Source of the DNA: Chitinophagaceae bacterium
GTDB lineage: Bacteria; Bacteroidota; Bacteroidia; Chitinophagales; Chitinophagaceae
Assembly: GCA_016787135.1 (NCBI GenBank)
Contig: JAEUVK010000080.1
Location: forward strand, 1-49,105
Reading direction: 5' to 3'
Length of the DNA stretch: 49,105 nt
The position numbers and the translations under genes were made by a program. The notes below the pieces were generated by a model. The model was not told where the DNA came from. It made no database searches and saw nothing but the letters and a program-made list of their open reading frames with translations. This document shows, in pieces, positions 26,101 through 34,067 of this stretch; position 1 is the first letter of the stretch; every line of letters begins with the position of its first letter.

Positions 26101-28009
26101 CAGGCTGAAATTCTTCTATAAAGCATTGGATGGTGTGAACTATCCTGAGAAAATGGAAGTGAAATACGGTACTGCGGCTTATTCACCCAACATGACAACT
26201 GGTACCCTTTTCACCAACAATAATATCAGCAGCGTGTATGCCAACCCATTTGACTCGGTACAGGTTGACTTTACACCTCCTTCTACAGGCGTTTACTATC
26301 TTGGTTTCCACGCCATGTCAGATGGTGACAAGTTTGGTATCCTTGTAGATAATATCAATGTGAAAGTTGCTCCGCTGGTGGATGTAGGTATTACCAATGT
26401 CACCCTGCCGAACCTGAATTGCCCTACCAGTGGGGTATTTGTGCAGGCAAGGATCAAAAACTACAATTTAACCACGCTCAATTTAGCCACTAACCCGGTA
26501 ACCGTTACAGCTAATATTACCGGCGCTGCAACAGGAACATTAACAGCTACGCTGAATACGGGTACTTTGGCTCCTAATGCTGTAATGGACTTTTACCTGA
26601 GCCCGGCATTCAACTTCACAGCAGGTGGTGTGTATAATATCACCGTAGCGACCAGTTCACCAGACGATCCCGAAACAGCTAACAATGCTTATTCCACATC
26701 GGTGAATGTAAATCCAAACCCGCCGACGCCGGTAATCACACCTTCAGCTCCCGCTATTTGTTCCGGAAGCCAGGTGCAATTGAGTACACAATTTACCACA
26801 GCTCCGCCACCGGTAACTTTACCTGCAGTTTCTTCAGGGGCTATATCAGTAGCAGTACCTGATGCAAATGCTGCAGGAACTACTCATACATTAGCAGTAT
26901 CAGGGGTTCCGGCAGGAGCAACAGTTACAGGAGTGAGTGTAACGATCAACCTGACCCATACCTGGATCAGTGATATGGTCATTAACCTGAGAGCTCCGAA
27001 CGGTAAGATCCTGAACCTGTTCAATGCACGGGGTGCTGACGGAGACAACCTGACCAATACAGTGATCAGTTCAGCTTCGACAACATCACTGGCAACAGCG
27101 ACCGCTCCTTTCACCGGAACCTTTGCTGCAGATGCAGCCAGTGGTGTAGGTCCGACAGGATTTGTTTCCGATGTCACCTCTTTTGCAGGTCTTTATTCTG
27201 TTGGTAATGGTAACTGGACCCTGGGTCTCAGAGACCTCTTTACTTTCGACTTAGGCACGCTGACCTCATGGTCTATTACGATCACTTACCAGATGCAGAA
27301 CCCGGTTGTTACCTGGTCACCTGTTTCAGGTTTATATACCAACTCAACAGCTACTACTTCCTATACAGCAGGTACTGATGCTTATTCAGTATATGCTAAA
27401 CCGGCAGCGACAACCACATACACAGTTACTGCTACATCATCAGCAGGCTGTGTCGCTACCGCTAATGTTACAGTTACTGTGAATCCGACACCGGTGATCA
27501 CCATCGGAAGCATTCCTGATACTGTATGTATCAGCGACCAGGTGATACCGCTGATAGCGTCTCCTGCTGGCGGCTCATGGAGTGGTATAGGCGTATCCGG
27601 TACAAACTTTATACCTCCGGCCACGGCTGTAGGTACATATACCCTTACTTACAACTATACCAGCAGCGCAGGCTGTCCTGCTTCTAACACCAAGAAAATT
27701 GTGGTGAAGGATTGTCCGGAAAGAATAGTAAGACTGAGCGATAATGCCCTGTCGCTGTTCCCGAACCCGAATAACGGTTTGTTCAATATCAAGATCAACA
27801 GTGTGCTGTACAATTATCTTACCATGAAAGTATATACCAATGCCGGTGTACTGGTAAGAACGCAGCAATTGAGTGGTCTGACATGGGGCCGTGTAGTACC
27901 GATCGACTTGACCAACCTGCCGGGCGGTGTGTACATGGTGAAATTCTACTACGATGGAGGAGTAAGAACATCTGAGAAGACCTTCAAGGTTATCATTGGT
28001 CTTCCATAA
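23120..28009 (+). CDS. Giant type IX secreted adhesin-like protein with P domain
   Basis: A 1629-residue cell-surface or secreted protein. After a signal peptide (to about residue 23) comes a beta-rich N-terminal domain (FPIGFNFTYNG, NNNGWISLG). MAM/jelly-roll-like domains follow near 370-535, 640-805 and 906-1085, each ending in an LDNITV, VDDVTI or VDNINV strand. They are interleaved with fibronectin-III-like domains near 538-637 and 808-903. A CARDB-like segment (1086-1195), a proprotein-convertase P domain (about 1240-1393, THTWISDMVINLRAPNG) and immunoglobulin-like repeats come next. The last 85 residues are a type A T9SS sorting signal (LSLFPNPNNGLFNIKI, LPGGVYMVKFY). No catalytic domain is visible, so adhesion or matrix binding is the likely role. 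A terminator follows at 28031-28063. Confidence 0.88.
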   Translation: MRKIYAALLSLSILFIWNTKTTAQVSTYVFTQSNGTYTEITGGSVLGTTTSDDQYFVDPAVPAGGTTTTGVGFPIGFNFTYNGIVFDRFAVNNNGWISLGQSTLTPSVSLATTSAYTPLSSTATNTPALLRSRIAGIGRDIQAQAGAELRFETIGTAPNRKLVVQYKNYKRFGTAGTGDNLNFQIVLNETTDWVQVIYGTIVLNTTTTTSSINHVGLGGSVSTDFNNRQTTAPHNWNATIAGTTNAQGTQNATSTIAVTPPVSGLTFNWFVPPPCVAPPGGGTVTGPSGTICPGTSFNLNVTGASFGTGLTYQWESSPDNATWTNVTGATGVSLTTSVTTNTYFRRKITCSGTDGWSSSFQVTVTPPIATPFTETFATYATTFPPGCWTINNATYMGGFAPSAYGIGSGSARFQFFLASGGTQLDLSTPVFTAVPANYRVTFDHAYATYAGENDQLQILYSTDGGATYTALTTFNGGSAGPLNTAGTTTTQLTAPTAAQWASKAVNIPAGTNKLIFRGLSAFGNNLFLDNITVEPIPPCLPPSGLTISALTTTTATASWTASASNPSSGYQWEVRTSGAAGSGATGLTTSGTTAAGVTTTPVTGLTANTDYSLYVRANCGLGVFSSWTLAYNFHTPCDAIVAFPYTETFEAASITRPCWTTAQVSGTVNWTYGAGAGNGGNVTSAHGGTVNARHFGFGTGSVARLVSPAFNFSAMPAQGAQVTFWYANQNWLGDQNELRVYYKTSAAGAWTLVPGAVYATNVGVWTEVELMLPSSTGPTDYYIAFEGTELFGWGVAVDDVTIAAAPSCPKPTNVKAQAISPTSVAVSFTSPGAAFVVEYGAPGFVPGTTNVAGGGTVVLGAASPIIVTGLTASTAYDFYVRRICVPGVDYSANVKATATTLCPATNIPYTQTFESAVVPGMPTCTSSEDVNGSSGSFWNGDGAGSWETYTDANPLTYVSPSKSLLYFYDFNDLARPADDWFYTQGLNLTGGTTYRLKFFYKALDGVNYPEKMEVKYGTAAYSPNMTTGTLFTNNNISSVYANPFDSVQVDFTPPSTGVYYLGFHAMSDGDKFGILVDNINVKVAPLVDVGITNVTLPNLNCPTSGVFVQARIKNYNLTTLNLATNPVTVTANITGAATGTLTATLNTGTLAPNAVMDFYLSPAFNFTAGGVYNITVATSSPDDPETANNAYSTSVNVNPNPPTPVITPSAPAICSGSQVQLSTQFTTAPPPVTLPAVSSGAISVAVPDANAAGTTHTLAVSGVPAGATVTGVSVTINLTHTWISDMVINLRAPNGKILNLFNARGADGDNLTNTVISSASTTSLATATAPFTGTFAADAASGVGPTGFVSDVTSFAGLYSVGNGNWTLGLRDLFTFDLGTLTSWSITITYQMQNPVVTWSPVSGLYTNSTATTSYTAGTDAYSVYAKPAATTTYTVTATSSAGCVATANVTVTVNPTPVITIGSIPDTVCISDQVIPLIASPAGGSWSGIGVSGTNFIPPATAVGTYTLTYNYTSSAGCPASNTKKIVVKDCPERIVRLSDNALSLFPNPNNGLFNIKINSVLYNYLTMKVYTNAGVLVRTQQLSGLTWGRVVPIDLTNLPGGVYMVKFYYDGGVRTSEKTFKVIIGLP

Positions 28010-28030
28010 TCTGCTCATTTTTCAAATAGC

Positions 28031-28063
28031 AAAAATCCCGTCTCTGACACAGGCGGGATTTTT
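28031..28063 (+). terminator. Intrinsic terminator after the giant secreted protein
   Basis: AAAAATCCCG (28031-28040) pairs with CGGGATTTTT (28054-28063), followed by further T residues on the plus strand. It lies 22 bases past the stop codon. Confidence 0.85.
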
Positions 28064-28090
28064 TTATGTCTATCACTTACCTTCACTGAG

Positions 28091-28789
28091 ATGAATGATC
28101 TGGTAATGATATTGAAACAGAATAAACAGCATTTCAGTAAAGTAGTTCCTTTCGATTCCGGGAATGACAAATTGATGCCCCTTAACTTTACAAAAGCTAA
28201 TCATGAACTGACCGACGATATACTGGCTGATGTGAAAAAGTTTTGTCTTTACATGAACGACAAACTCAATAAAGGCCATGCACGTTACGGAGTTGGAGGT
28301 TATGCGGAACACCGGACCATCTATAGCAGGAGCAAAGTGTTTGATGGAAAAAATCCCGGAGAAGAACCCCGCCGCCTCCATCTCGGGATCGACATCTGGG
28401 GCAAGCCCAATACAGCTGTGATAGCACCTTTAGATGGCATTGTTCACAGTTTTGCCCATAATGACCAGCCGGGAGACTATGGCGTGACCATCATTCTTTC
28501 ACATCTCTTGCAGGGAATAAGTTTTTACTCCTTGTATGGCCACCTGAGTTTAAATTCAATTAAGAACCTGCGTGAAGGAAATCGTATAATGAAGGGAGAC
28601 ATCTTTGCGGAGTTCGGTATCCCAGCTGAAAATGGGCATTGGCCTCCGCATCTCCATTTCCAGGTGATCAAAGATCTTGAAGGATGGTCAGGCGACTATC
28701 CTGGCGTTTGCAAATATTCGGAGGGGAAAAAGTATCTGCCCAATTGCCCTGACCCTGATCTTATATTGCGAATGAATCGATATCTATGA
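28091..28789 (+). CDS. M23-family (LytM-like) metallopeptidase without signal peptide
   Basis: A 232-residue protein with a complete LytM zinc site: HxxxD at H97-D101 (HLGIDIW), a YGHLS histidine at H151 and HLHF at H187/H189. M23 enzymes cut peptide cross-bridges or stems in peptidoglycan. No signal peptide or membrane helix precedes the catalytic part, and none can be gained by choosing an earlier start because the terminator lies directly upstream. It may be cytoplasmic, use another export route, or have a non-wall substrate. Convergent with the 28796-29086 gene (6-base gap). Confidence 0.85.
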   Translation: MNDLVMILKQNKQHFSKVVPFDSGNDKLMPLNFTKANHELTDDILADVKKFCLYMNDKLNKGHARYGVGGYAEHRTIYSRSKVFDGKNPGEEPRRLHLGIDIWGKPNTAVIAPLDGIVHSFAHNDQPGDYGVTIILSHLLQGISFYSLYGHLSLNSIKNLREGNRIMKGDIFAEFGIPAENGHWPPHLHFQVIKDLEGWSGDYPGVCKYSEGKKYLPNCPDPDLILRMNRYL

Positions 28790-28795
28790 GTAAGA

Positions 28796-29086
28796 TCAGG
28801 GGGCCATCATTTCACTGACTATATCCTCCCATTCATTTTCCAGCGTTACAGCAGGCCTCTTTCTTCCTGCCCGGTCATACCAGTAACCGGCGTTCCAGCT
28901 ATCCCCTTCTTTCCGGTGCAAATAGGCATGTATCCAGGCAGCCTTATCATCATTCTTCTCCTGAACAATATTATGGGCTGCTTCCCAGTCGCCTTTTCCA
29001 TCATACCATAAAGCCCTAAGATAAACAGAAAGCCCTTCAGGGGGGAATTGGCCTGAAAGGCTTTGTTTGAATTGAGTAATGTCCAT
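28796..29086 (-). CDS. Small conserved hypothetical protein
   Basis: A 96-residue soluble protein rich in Trp and Tyr (LRALWYDGKGDWEAAHNIVQ, then SWNAGYWYDRAGRKRP). The spacing of helices resembles a pair of tetratricopeptide-like hairpins. I recall similar short proteins in several phyla but cannot give a function. It ends 6 bases from the convergent M23 gene and is divergent from ruvB. Confidence 0.65.
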   Translation of the reverse strand: MDITQFKQSLSGQFPPEGLSVYLRALWYDGKGDWEAAHNIVQEKNDDKAAWIHAYLHRKEGDSWNAGYWYDRAGRKRPAVTLENEWEDIVSEMMAP

Positions 29087-29186
29087 ATAATAAAATTACG
29101 TCTTCAATAGCTTGAGCATATATGTCCATTATCCTGCAATCAATATTTCCCGTTATTTTCCAAAAGCCTATTCCTACATTTACATC

Positions 29187-30215
29187 ATGGCAAATCCCAA
29201 CCTGAGCAGTGATAAGCAGCAGTTGAGTGCGGCTGATAAAGAATTTGAGAATAATATCCGCCCGTCACAGATCAAAGATTTTTCCGGGCAGGAACAGATC
29301 ATCGAGAACCTTCGCATCTTTATCAAAGCAGCAAAGATCAGGGGTGAAGCACTGGACCATGTTTTATTTCATGGGCCTCCCGGCCTCGGTAAAACCACTT
29401 TATCCAGGATCGTTGCCAATGAGCTTGGCGTGAATATCAAAGAAACTTCAGGGCCCGTTATTGAAAAGCCCGGAGATCTTGCCGGCCTGCTGACCAATCT
29501 TGAACCGAATGATGTTTTGTTCATCGATGAGATACACCGGCTAAGTACCGTAGTGGAAGAATACTTGTATGCCGCTATGGAAGATTACCGGATCGATATC
29601 ATGGTGGACAGTGGCCCCAATGCCCGGAGTATTCAGATCAACCTGAGCCCTTTTACCCTGATCGGTGCTACTACAAGAAGCGGATTATTGACAGCTCCTC
29701 TTCTTTCCCGCTTTGCCATCAAGTCAAGATTGGAATATTATTCATCAGGAACTTTGAATAAGATCATCCAGCGATCTGCATCTATACTTGGTACTTCTAT
29801 TTCAAAAGATGCCGTTGGGGAGATCGGGAGAAGAAGCCGTGGTACTCCAAGGATCGCCAATGGATTGCTGCGAAGGGTTCGTGATTTTGCGCAGGTATTG
29901 AATGACGGCAACATTGATATCGGTATTACGCAGCACGCTTTGAAAGCATTGAATGTGGATGAATATGGCCTTGATGACATGGACAATAAAATTCTCCTGA
30001 CCATTATAGAAAAATTCAAGGGCGGGCCTGTCGGTATCACCACCATTGCTACCGCTGTTGGCGAAGAAGCGGGTACACTGGAAGAGGTGTACGAACCCTT
30101 TTTAATACAGGAAGGTTTTATTCATCGAACACCGAGAGGAAGAGAAGTAACGGCAAAAGCTTATGAACATTTAGACAAAAAAAATCCGGGCAATGCCGGA
30201 ACCCTCTTCGAATAA
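29187..30215 (+). CDS. ruvB: Holliday junction branch-migration ATPase RuvB
   Basis: The hexameric AAA+ motor that works with RuvA to drive Holliday junction branch migration. It is 342 residues. Walker A is GPPGLGKTT, Walker B is DEIHRL, sensor 1 and the arginine-finger region read [17 protein letters not shown], and a winged-helix domain fills the C-terminus ([19 protein letters not shown]). The ATG at 29187 (MANPNLSSD) was chosen; the frame to 29112 adds unsupported residues. No ruvA or ruvC is adjacent. Confidence 0.97.
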   Translation: MANPNLSSDKQQLSAADKEFENNIRPSQIKDFSGQEQIIENLRIFIKAAKIRGEALDHVLFHGPPGLGKTTLSRIVANELGVNIKETSGPVIEKPGDLAGLLTNLEPNDVLFIDEIHRLSTVVEEYLYAAMEDYRIDIMVDSGPNARSIQINLSPFTLIGATTRSGLLTAPLLSRFAIKSRLEYYSSGTLNKIIQRSASILGTSISKDAVGEIGRRSRGTPRIANGLLRRVRDFAQVLNDGNIDIGITQHALKALNVDEYGLDDMDNKILLTIIEKFKGGPVGITTIATAVGEEAGTLEEVYEPFLIQEGFIHRTPRGREVTAKAYEHLDKKNPGNAGTLFE

Positions 30216-30217
30216 AA

Positions 30218-30245
30218 AAGGATTACCGGTTTCCTGGTAATCCTT
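30218..30245. terminator. Bidirectional terminator between ruvB and the response-regulator gene
   Basis: AAGGATTACC (30218-30227) and GGTAATCCTT (30236-30245) form a perfect 10-bp stem with an eight-base loop. The minus-strand reading continues into TTTTTTATTC, serving the response-regulator gene, and it also closes ruvB. Confidence 0.8.
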
Positions 30246-30269
30246 GTGATCTTATTAATCATGTTCTGA

Positions 30270-30995
30270 CTATTGTACCACTAACCTGAACCCGTTGCCG
30301 TGTATGTTCACGATCTCGATCTTAGGGTCATCCTTCAGGTATTTCCTCAGTTTGGCAATATACACATCCATGCTGCGACCATTGAAATAGGTATCGCTGC
30401 CCCATATCTTTTTCAGTGCCTGGTCCCTTGGCAGCAGATCGTTGAGATGCTCGGCCAGCATTTTTAGCAATTCATTTTCTTTGGGAGACAAAGTTTGTGT
30501 AACACCGCCATGGATCAATTGACGCAGCTTCGGATTGAAATGATAAGTAGAAAGATCGAATTCCTTGTTCTCGCTTTCCTTATTGATCTCTTCGTTCCGT
30601 TTCAGGATCGCCTTTATCTTCAACAATAATACTTCGCTGTCAAACGGCTTGGTGATGTAATCATCAGCACCAAGTTTATATCCCTGGATAATATCTTCTT
30701 TCATTGTCTTGGCGCTCAGGAAGAACAAGGGAATATCCGGATCTACATCACGTATCTCTTCCGCCAGGGTAAAGCCATCCATATTCGGCATCATCACATC
30801 CAGCAGGCATAGCTCGAATTTCTCCCGCTGAAAAGCAGCCAGCCCCAGACGACCATCTCTTTCCAGGGTTACATCATAATCATTAAGTTCAAGATAGTTT
30901 TTCAGCACACTTCCCAGGTTGGGATCATCCTCGCACAATAAGACCTTCGGTTTTTTAGCATCCATGTTTGTAAAGTTTAGATCATTTAGTTTCAT
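30270..30995 (-). CDS. OmpR-family response regulator, RprY-like
   Basis: A 241-residue two-component regulator. The receiver domain has the acidic pocket CEDDPN, the phospho-acceptor aspartate in LLDVMMPN (D66) and the KPFD lysine. The C-terminal winged helix shows LSPKENELLKMLAEH and the recognition segment NGRSMDVYIAKLRKYL. The sequence strongly resembles the Bacteroidota RprY group (a family I recall for oxidative and envelope stress in Bacteroides). No histidine kinase is adjacent, so it is an orphan here. An alternative start (MDAKKPK) lies ten codons downstream. Confidence 0.9.
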   Translation of the reverse strand: MKLNDLNFTNMDAKKPKVLLCEDDPNLGSVLKNYLELNDYDVTLERDGRLGLAAFQREKFELCLLDVMMPNMDGFTLAEEIRDVDPDIPLFFLSAKTMKEDIIQGYKLGADDYITKPFDSEVLLLKIKAILKRNEEINKESENKEFDLSTYHFNPKLRQLIHGGVTQTLSPKENELLKMLAEHLNDLLPRDQALKKIWGSDTYFNGRSMDVYIAKLRKYLKDDPKIEIVNIHGNGFRLVVQ

Positions 30996-31129
30996 TTTCT
31001 ACGCTGACCGATCTGATCCGGTCATTGTGAGCGAAGTAACAAATAAAAGTAAATCATTTGCCAAACATCTGAACAGCTCAATAATATTTTGTTAAGAGTA
31101 CCTGCAAAACGGGTTTGAACGGCATTTTC

Positions 31130-31137
31130 TATTTTTG
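31130..31137 (+). promoter_or_regulatory. Probable -7 element of the GroES-like gene
   Basis: TATTTTTG matches TAnnTTTG exactly and lies 17 bases before the ATG at 31155. I find no -33 TTTG at the standard spacing (the nearest is 12 bases away). Confidence 0.45.
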
Positions 31138-31154
31138 TTCTTCAATTTTACAAT

Positions 31155-31532
31155 ATGGCAATGCATGTTACACCCGATAACCGCCTGAAAAAACTTATTG
31201 TCATCGGCGACCGTATCCTGATCAAACCCACCCGCCCTGACGAACGTACCGCCAGCGGATTATACCTGCCTCCCGGCGTACAGGAAAAAGAAAAAGTGCA
31301 GCAGGGTTATGTGATCAAGACCGGGCCCGGCTATGCCATCCCTATCCCCATCGAAGACGAACCCTGGAAGGGAGAAGAAGAAAAAGTAAAATACCTGCCG
31401 TTGCAGGCCAAAGAAGGTGACCTCGCTATCTTTTTATTGAGCGGCGCCACGGAAGTGATGTATGAAAATGAAAAGTACTTCATCGTACCGCAGGGAGCGA
31501 TACTGATGCTGGAAAGAGAAGAGGAACTTTAA
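31155..31532 (+). CDS. Divergent GroES-family co-chaperonin-like protein
   Basis: A 125-residue protein with the GroES beta-barrel pattern: IVIGDRILIKPTRPDERTASGLYLP, GYVIKTGPG, EGDLAIFLLSGATEV and FIVPQGAILMLERE. It is about 30 residues longer than a standard GroES. The extra part is a charged insertion (IPIEDEPWKGEEEKVKYLP) between the barrel strands. The usual hydrophobic tripeptide of the mobile loop (IVL) is replaced by LYL. No groEL is nearby, so it is probably a paralogue of the main groES. Whether it binds GroEL is unknown. Confidence 0.75.
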   Translation: MAMHVTPDNRLKKLIVIGDRILIKPTRPDERTASGLYLPPGVQEKEKVQQGYVIKTGPGYAIPIPIEDEPWKGEEEKVKYLPLQAKEGDLAIFLLSGATEVMYENEKYFIVPQGAILMLEREEEL

Positions 31533-31573
31533 TTTGCCGAATCACTGCTAACTTGTGTAAGAAGACTATTTGG

Positions 31574-31604
31574 TTTGTTATTCCTTCCAATTCATTTACC
31601 TTTC
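31574..31604 (+). promoter_or_regulatory. Probable promoter of the HerA-like ATPase gene
   Basis: TTTG at 31574-31577, 19-base spacer, TACCTTTC at 31597-31604: one mismatch (final C for G) from the -33/-7 consensus. It lies 14 bases before the ATG. Confidence 0.5.
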
Positions 31605-31617
31605 AAAAAAATGAACA

Positions 31618-33177
31618 ATGTCAGATAGTGCAAAATTTCTGCAGACAATAAAAGACGGTTATACATTCAAAGGAGAGAGCTTTAAGATTGGTTGTGCCAT
31701 GCTCGATGGGCAGGTGGTTAGCGGCGCTGATGTGCTGATCCCGATGAAAACACTGAACCGCCATGGCCTGATCGCAGGGGCGACCGGCACCGGTAAAACC
31801 AAAACACTGCAGGTGTTGGCGGAACAGCTAAGTGATGCCAGCATCCCGGTATTGATGATGGATATCAAAGGCGACCTGAGCGGTATTGCGGCCGCCGGTA
31901 CTGTCAATGATAAAATAACCGAACGCTGCCAGAAACTGAATATAGAATTCAAACCACAGGCCAGCCCGGTTGACCTGCTCACCTTAAGCAACCAAAAAGG
32001 GGTACGACTGCGGGCCACCGTGAGTGAGTTCGGGCCGGTACTACTATCAAAAATATTAGGGCTGAACGATACACAGGGTGGCTTTGTCGCGATGATATTC
32101 AAATACTGCGATGATAACAAACTACCCCTGCTCGACCTGAAGGATTTTATAAAAGTATTGCAGTTTGTCAGTGATGAAGGGAAGCCAGAATTAGAAAAGA
32201 CCTATGGCAAAATATCCACAACCTCTACCGGCACTATTCTCCGTAAAGTGATCGAGCTGCAGCAACAAGGGGCTGACGTTTTCTTCGGCGAAAAAAGCTT
32301 TGAAGTAGATGACCTGATGCGTATCGGCGAGGATGGCCGGGGCATCATTTCGATTGTAAGGGTGACCGACCTGCAGGACAGACCCAAACTATTCTCGACG
32401 TTCATGCTGCAATTGCTGGCAGAATTATACGCCACCTGTCCTGAAGAAGGCGATCTGGATAAGCCAAAACTGGTCATGTTCATTGACGAAGCGCATCTCA
32501 TCTTCCAGGAAGCGAATGATGCCTTGCTGCAACAGATCGAAACGATCATCAAGCTGATCCGGTCAAAAGGTATCGGTATATATTTCTGTACGCAGAATCC
32601 GATGGATGTGCCTGCATCTGTATTAGCCCAGTTAGGCCTGAAAGTACAACATGCGCTGAGAGCATTTACTGCTGCCGATAGAAAAGTGATCAAACAAACA
32701 TCAGAGAACTATCCTGAAACAGTTTTTTATAAAACTGAGGACCTGATCACCCAATTAGGAACCGGCGAGGCATTGGTAACGATCTTAAATGAAAAAGGTA
32801 TTCCCACACCGTTAGCACATTGTATGATAAGACCGCCGCAAACCCGCATGGACATACTGACTGATGCGGAAATAGATACAATAGTTACCAGATCAAAGAT
32901 CGCTGCCAAATACAACCAGGTCATTGACAGCAAAAGCGCTTACGAAATACTGACAGAGAAACTGAACGAAGCAGCCGAAAGGACAGAAGAAAGCAAAAAG
33001 CAGCAGGAAGAAGAAAAGGAAACCAAAACGACAAAAACGACCACGAAAAAAGAAAAGGGATTCTTTGATGACCCCGTTGTCAAAAGCATGACCCGCACAG
33101 CCGGCAATACCATTGTCCGTTCTTTATTAGGTGCTTTAGGGCTTGGAGGAAGAAGCAGGAGAAAAAGTTTATTCTGA
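31618..33177 (+). CDS. HerA-like DUF853 family ATPase
   Basis: A 519-residue cytoplasmic ATPase related to HerA/FtsK-type motors. Walker A GATGTGKTKTL is at about residues 54-64, Walker B VMFIDEAHLIF near 285, and the sensor segment IGIYFCTQNPMDVPASVLAQLG follows. A Lys/Glu-rich tether near residues 460-485 leads to a conserved C-terminal patch (GFFDDPVVKSMTRTAGNTIV), which is typical of the DUF853/YjgR group. The biological role of this group is not settled. The next gene begins 36 bases downstream on the same strand. Confidence 0.88.
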   Translation: MSDSAKFLQTIKDGYTFKGESFKIGCAMLDGQVVSGADVLIPMKTLNRHGLIAGATGTGKTKTLQVLAEQLSDASIPVLMMDIKGDLSGIAAAGTVNDKITERCQKLNIEFKPQASPVDLLTLSNQKGVRLRATVSEFGPVLLSKILGLNDTQGGFVAMIFKYCDDNKLPLLDLKDFIKVLQFVSDEGKPELEKTYGKISTTSTGTILRKVIELQQQGADVFFGEKSFEVDDLMRIGEDGRGIISIVRVTDLQDRPKLFSTFMLQLLAELYATCPEEGDLDKPKLVMFIDEAHLIFQEANDALLQQIETIIKLIRSKGIGIYFCTQNPMDVPASVLAQLGLKVQHALRAFTAADRKVIKQTSENYPETVFYKTEDLITQLGTGEALVTILNEKGIPTPLAHCMIRPPQTRMDILTDAEIDTIVTRSKIAAKYNQVIDSKSAYEILTEKLNEAAERTEESKKQQEEEKETKTTKTTTKKEKGFFDDPVVKSMTRTAGNTIVRSLLGALGLGGRSRRKSLF

Positions 33178-33213
33178 TCGTATGGAATATTGTTTTTCCG
33201 GTCTCTAAGCTCT

Positions 33214-34065
33214 ATGACAATTATACGATTTCTTTATTTTGTTTTCCTGTTATTCGCAGGTGCGGCCTGTCCGGGCAACAATAACAAAAGTCAGAACGCT
33301 ATTAAGGACCGCATTGTTACAGACAGTTCTCAAAAAGTCCAGGCGGTCAACGATGATAGTATTAAAACGATCCATGTCTTCGTAGCACTTTGTGATAATA
33401 AATACCAGGGGATCGTTCCTGTGCCTGCTGCTATTGGTAATGGACAAGACCCTAAAACCAATCTTTACTGGGGAGCAGGTTATGGTGTAAAGTCTTTCTT
33501 TCTCAATAAAAGTCAAGAGTGGAAACTCGTGTCATCGATCAAAAATCCTTCCGGCAACATACTGGAAAGGTTGCTTTTCAGACATAGCTTCAAAAATGTC
33601 TATATACTGGCCGATGCATATGATGGCCGTTTCATCAAACAGGCAACTATTGATTTCCTCAGCAGTTCGTCTGGCAATAAGGAAGTGGCTGTAGATATTA
33701 ACGACCGGATTCTTTATTTCGGCGGCGTTGCTGATCTCATCACATATGTGGGTCATGACGGGCTGATGGATTTTACCCTGCAGCAAAAATTTGAAGGTGA
33801 TGTTCGTAAAAAAAGAGAAACGATCATTCTTGCCTGCTACAGTAAAAATTACTTTCTGTCACATCTGAAACCAACCGGGGCAACTCCGTTATTGTGGACA
33901 TCCGGGTTAATGGCTCCGGAAGCCTATACTTTGCATGACGCTGTTCGGGAGTGGATAAACAATGGCACACCGCAACAGATAAGGTTGGCTGCTGCCAAAG
34001 CTTACTCAAAATACCAGAAATGCAGTATCAAAGCTGCACAAAATCTCTTGCTGACCGGTTTTTGA
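33214..34065 (+). CDS. Putative lipoprotein with a clan-CD (caspase/CHAT-like) His-Cys pattern
   Basis: A 283-residue exported protein. MTIIRFLYFVFLLFAGAAC gives a signal with C19 in a weak lipobox. The mature part opens with the strand IHVFVALCDNKYQGIVPVP, then NVYILADAYDGRFIKQATIDFL, LITYVGHDGLMDF (H181 followed by DG) and TIILACYSKNYF (C208). Strand-His-Gly then strand-Ala-Cys, in that order and about 27 residues apart, is the layout of clan CD cysteine peptidases such as caspases, CHAT and C25 enzymes. This is a motif-based inference; no homologue can be checked here. Start at 33214 puts the signal at the N-terminus. It ends 2 bases from the convergent recQ stop. Confidence 0.7.
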   Translation: MTIIRFLYFVFLLFAGAACPGNNNKSQNAIKDRIVTDSSQKVQAVNDDSIKTIHVFVALCDNKYQGIVPVPAAIGNGQDPKTNLYWGAGYGVKSFFLNKSQEWKLVSSIKNPSGNILERLLFRHSFKNVYILADAYDGRFIKQATIDFLSSSSGNKEVAVDINDRILYFGGVADLITYVGHDGLMDFTLQQKFEGDVRKKRETIILACYSKNYFLSHLKPTGATPLLWTSGLMAPEAYTLHDAVREWINNGTPQQIRLAAAKAYSKYQKCSIKAAQNLLLTGF

Positions 34066-34067
34066 CA

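Noticed and set aside
23159..28018. Numerous antisense frames inside the giant secreted protein
   Set aside because: Thr/Ala/Gly-rich coding sequence has few stops on the opposite strand; none shows a coherent domain.
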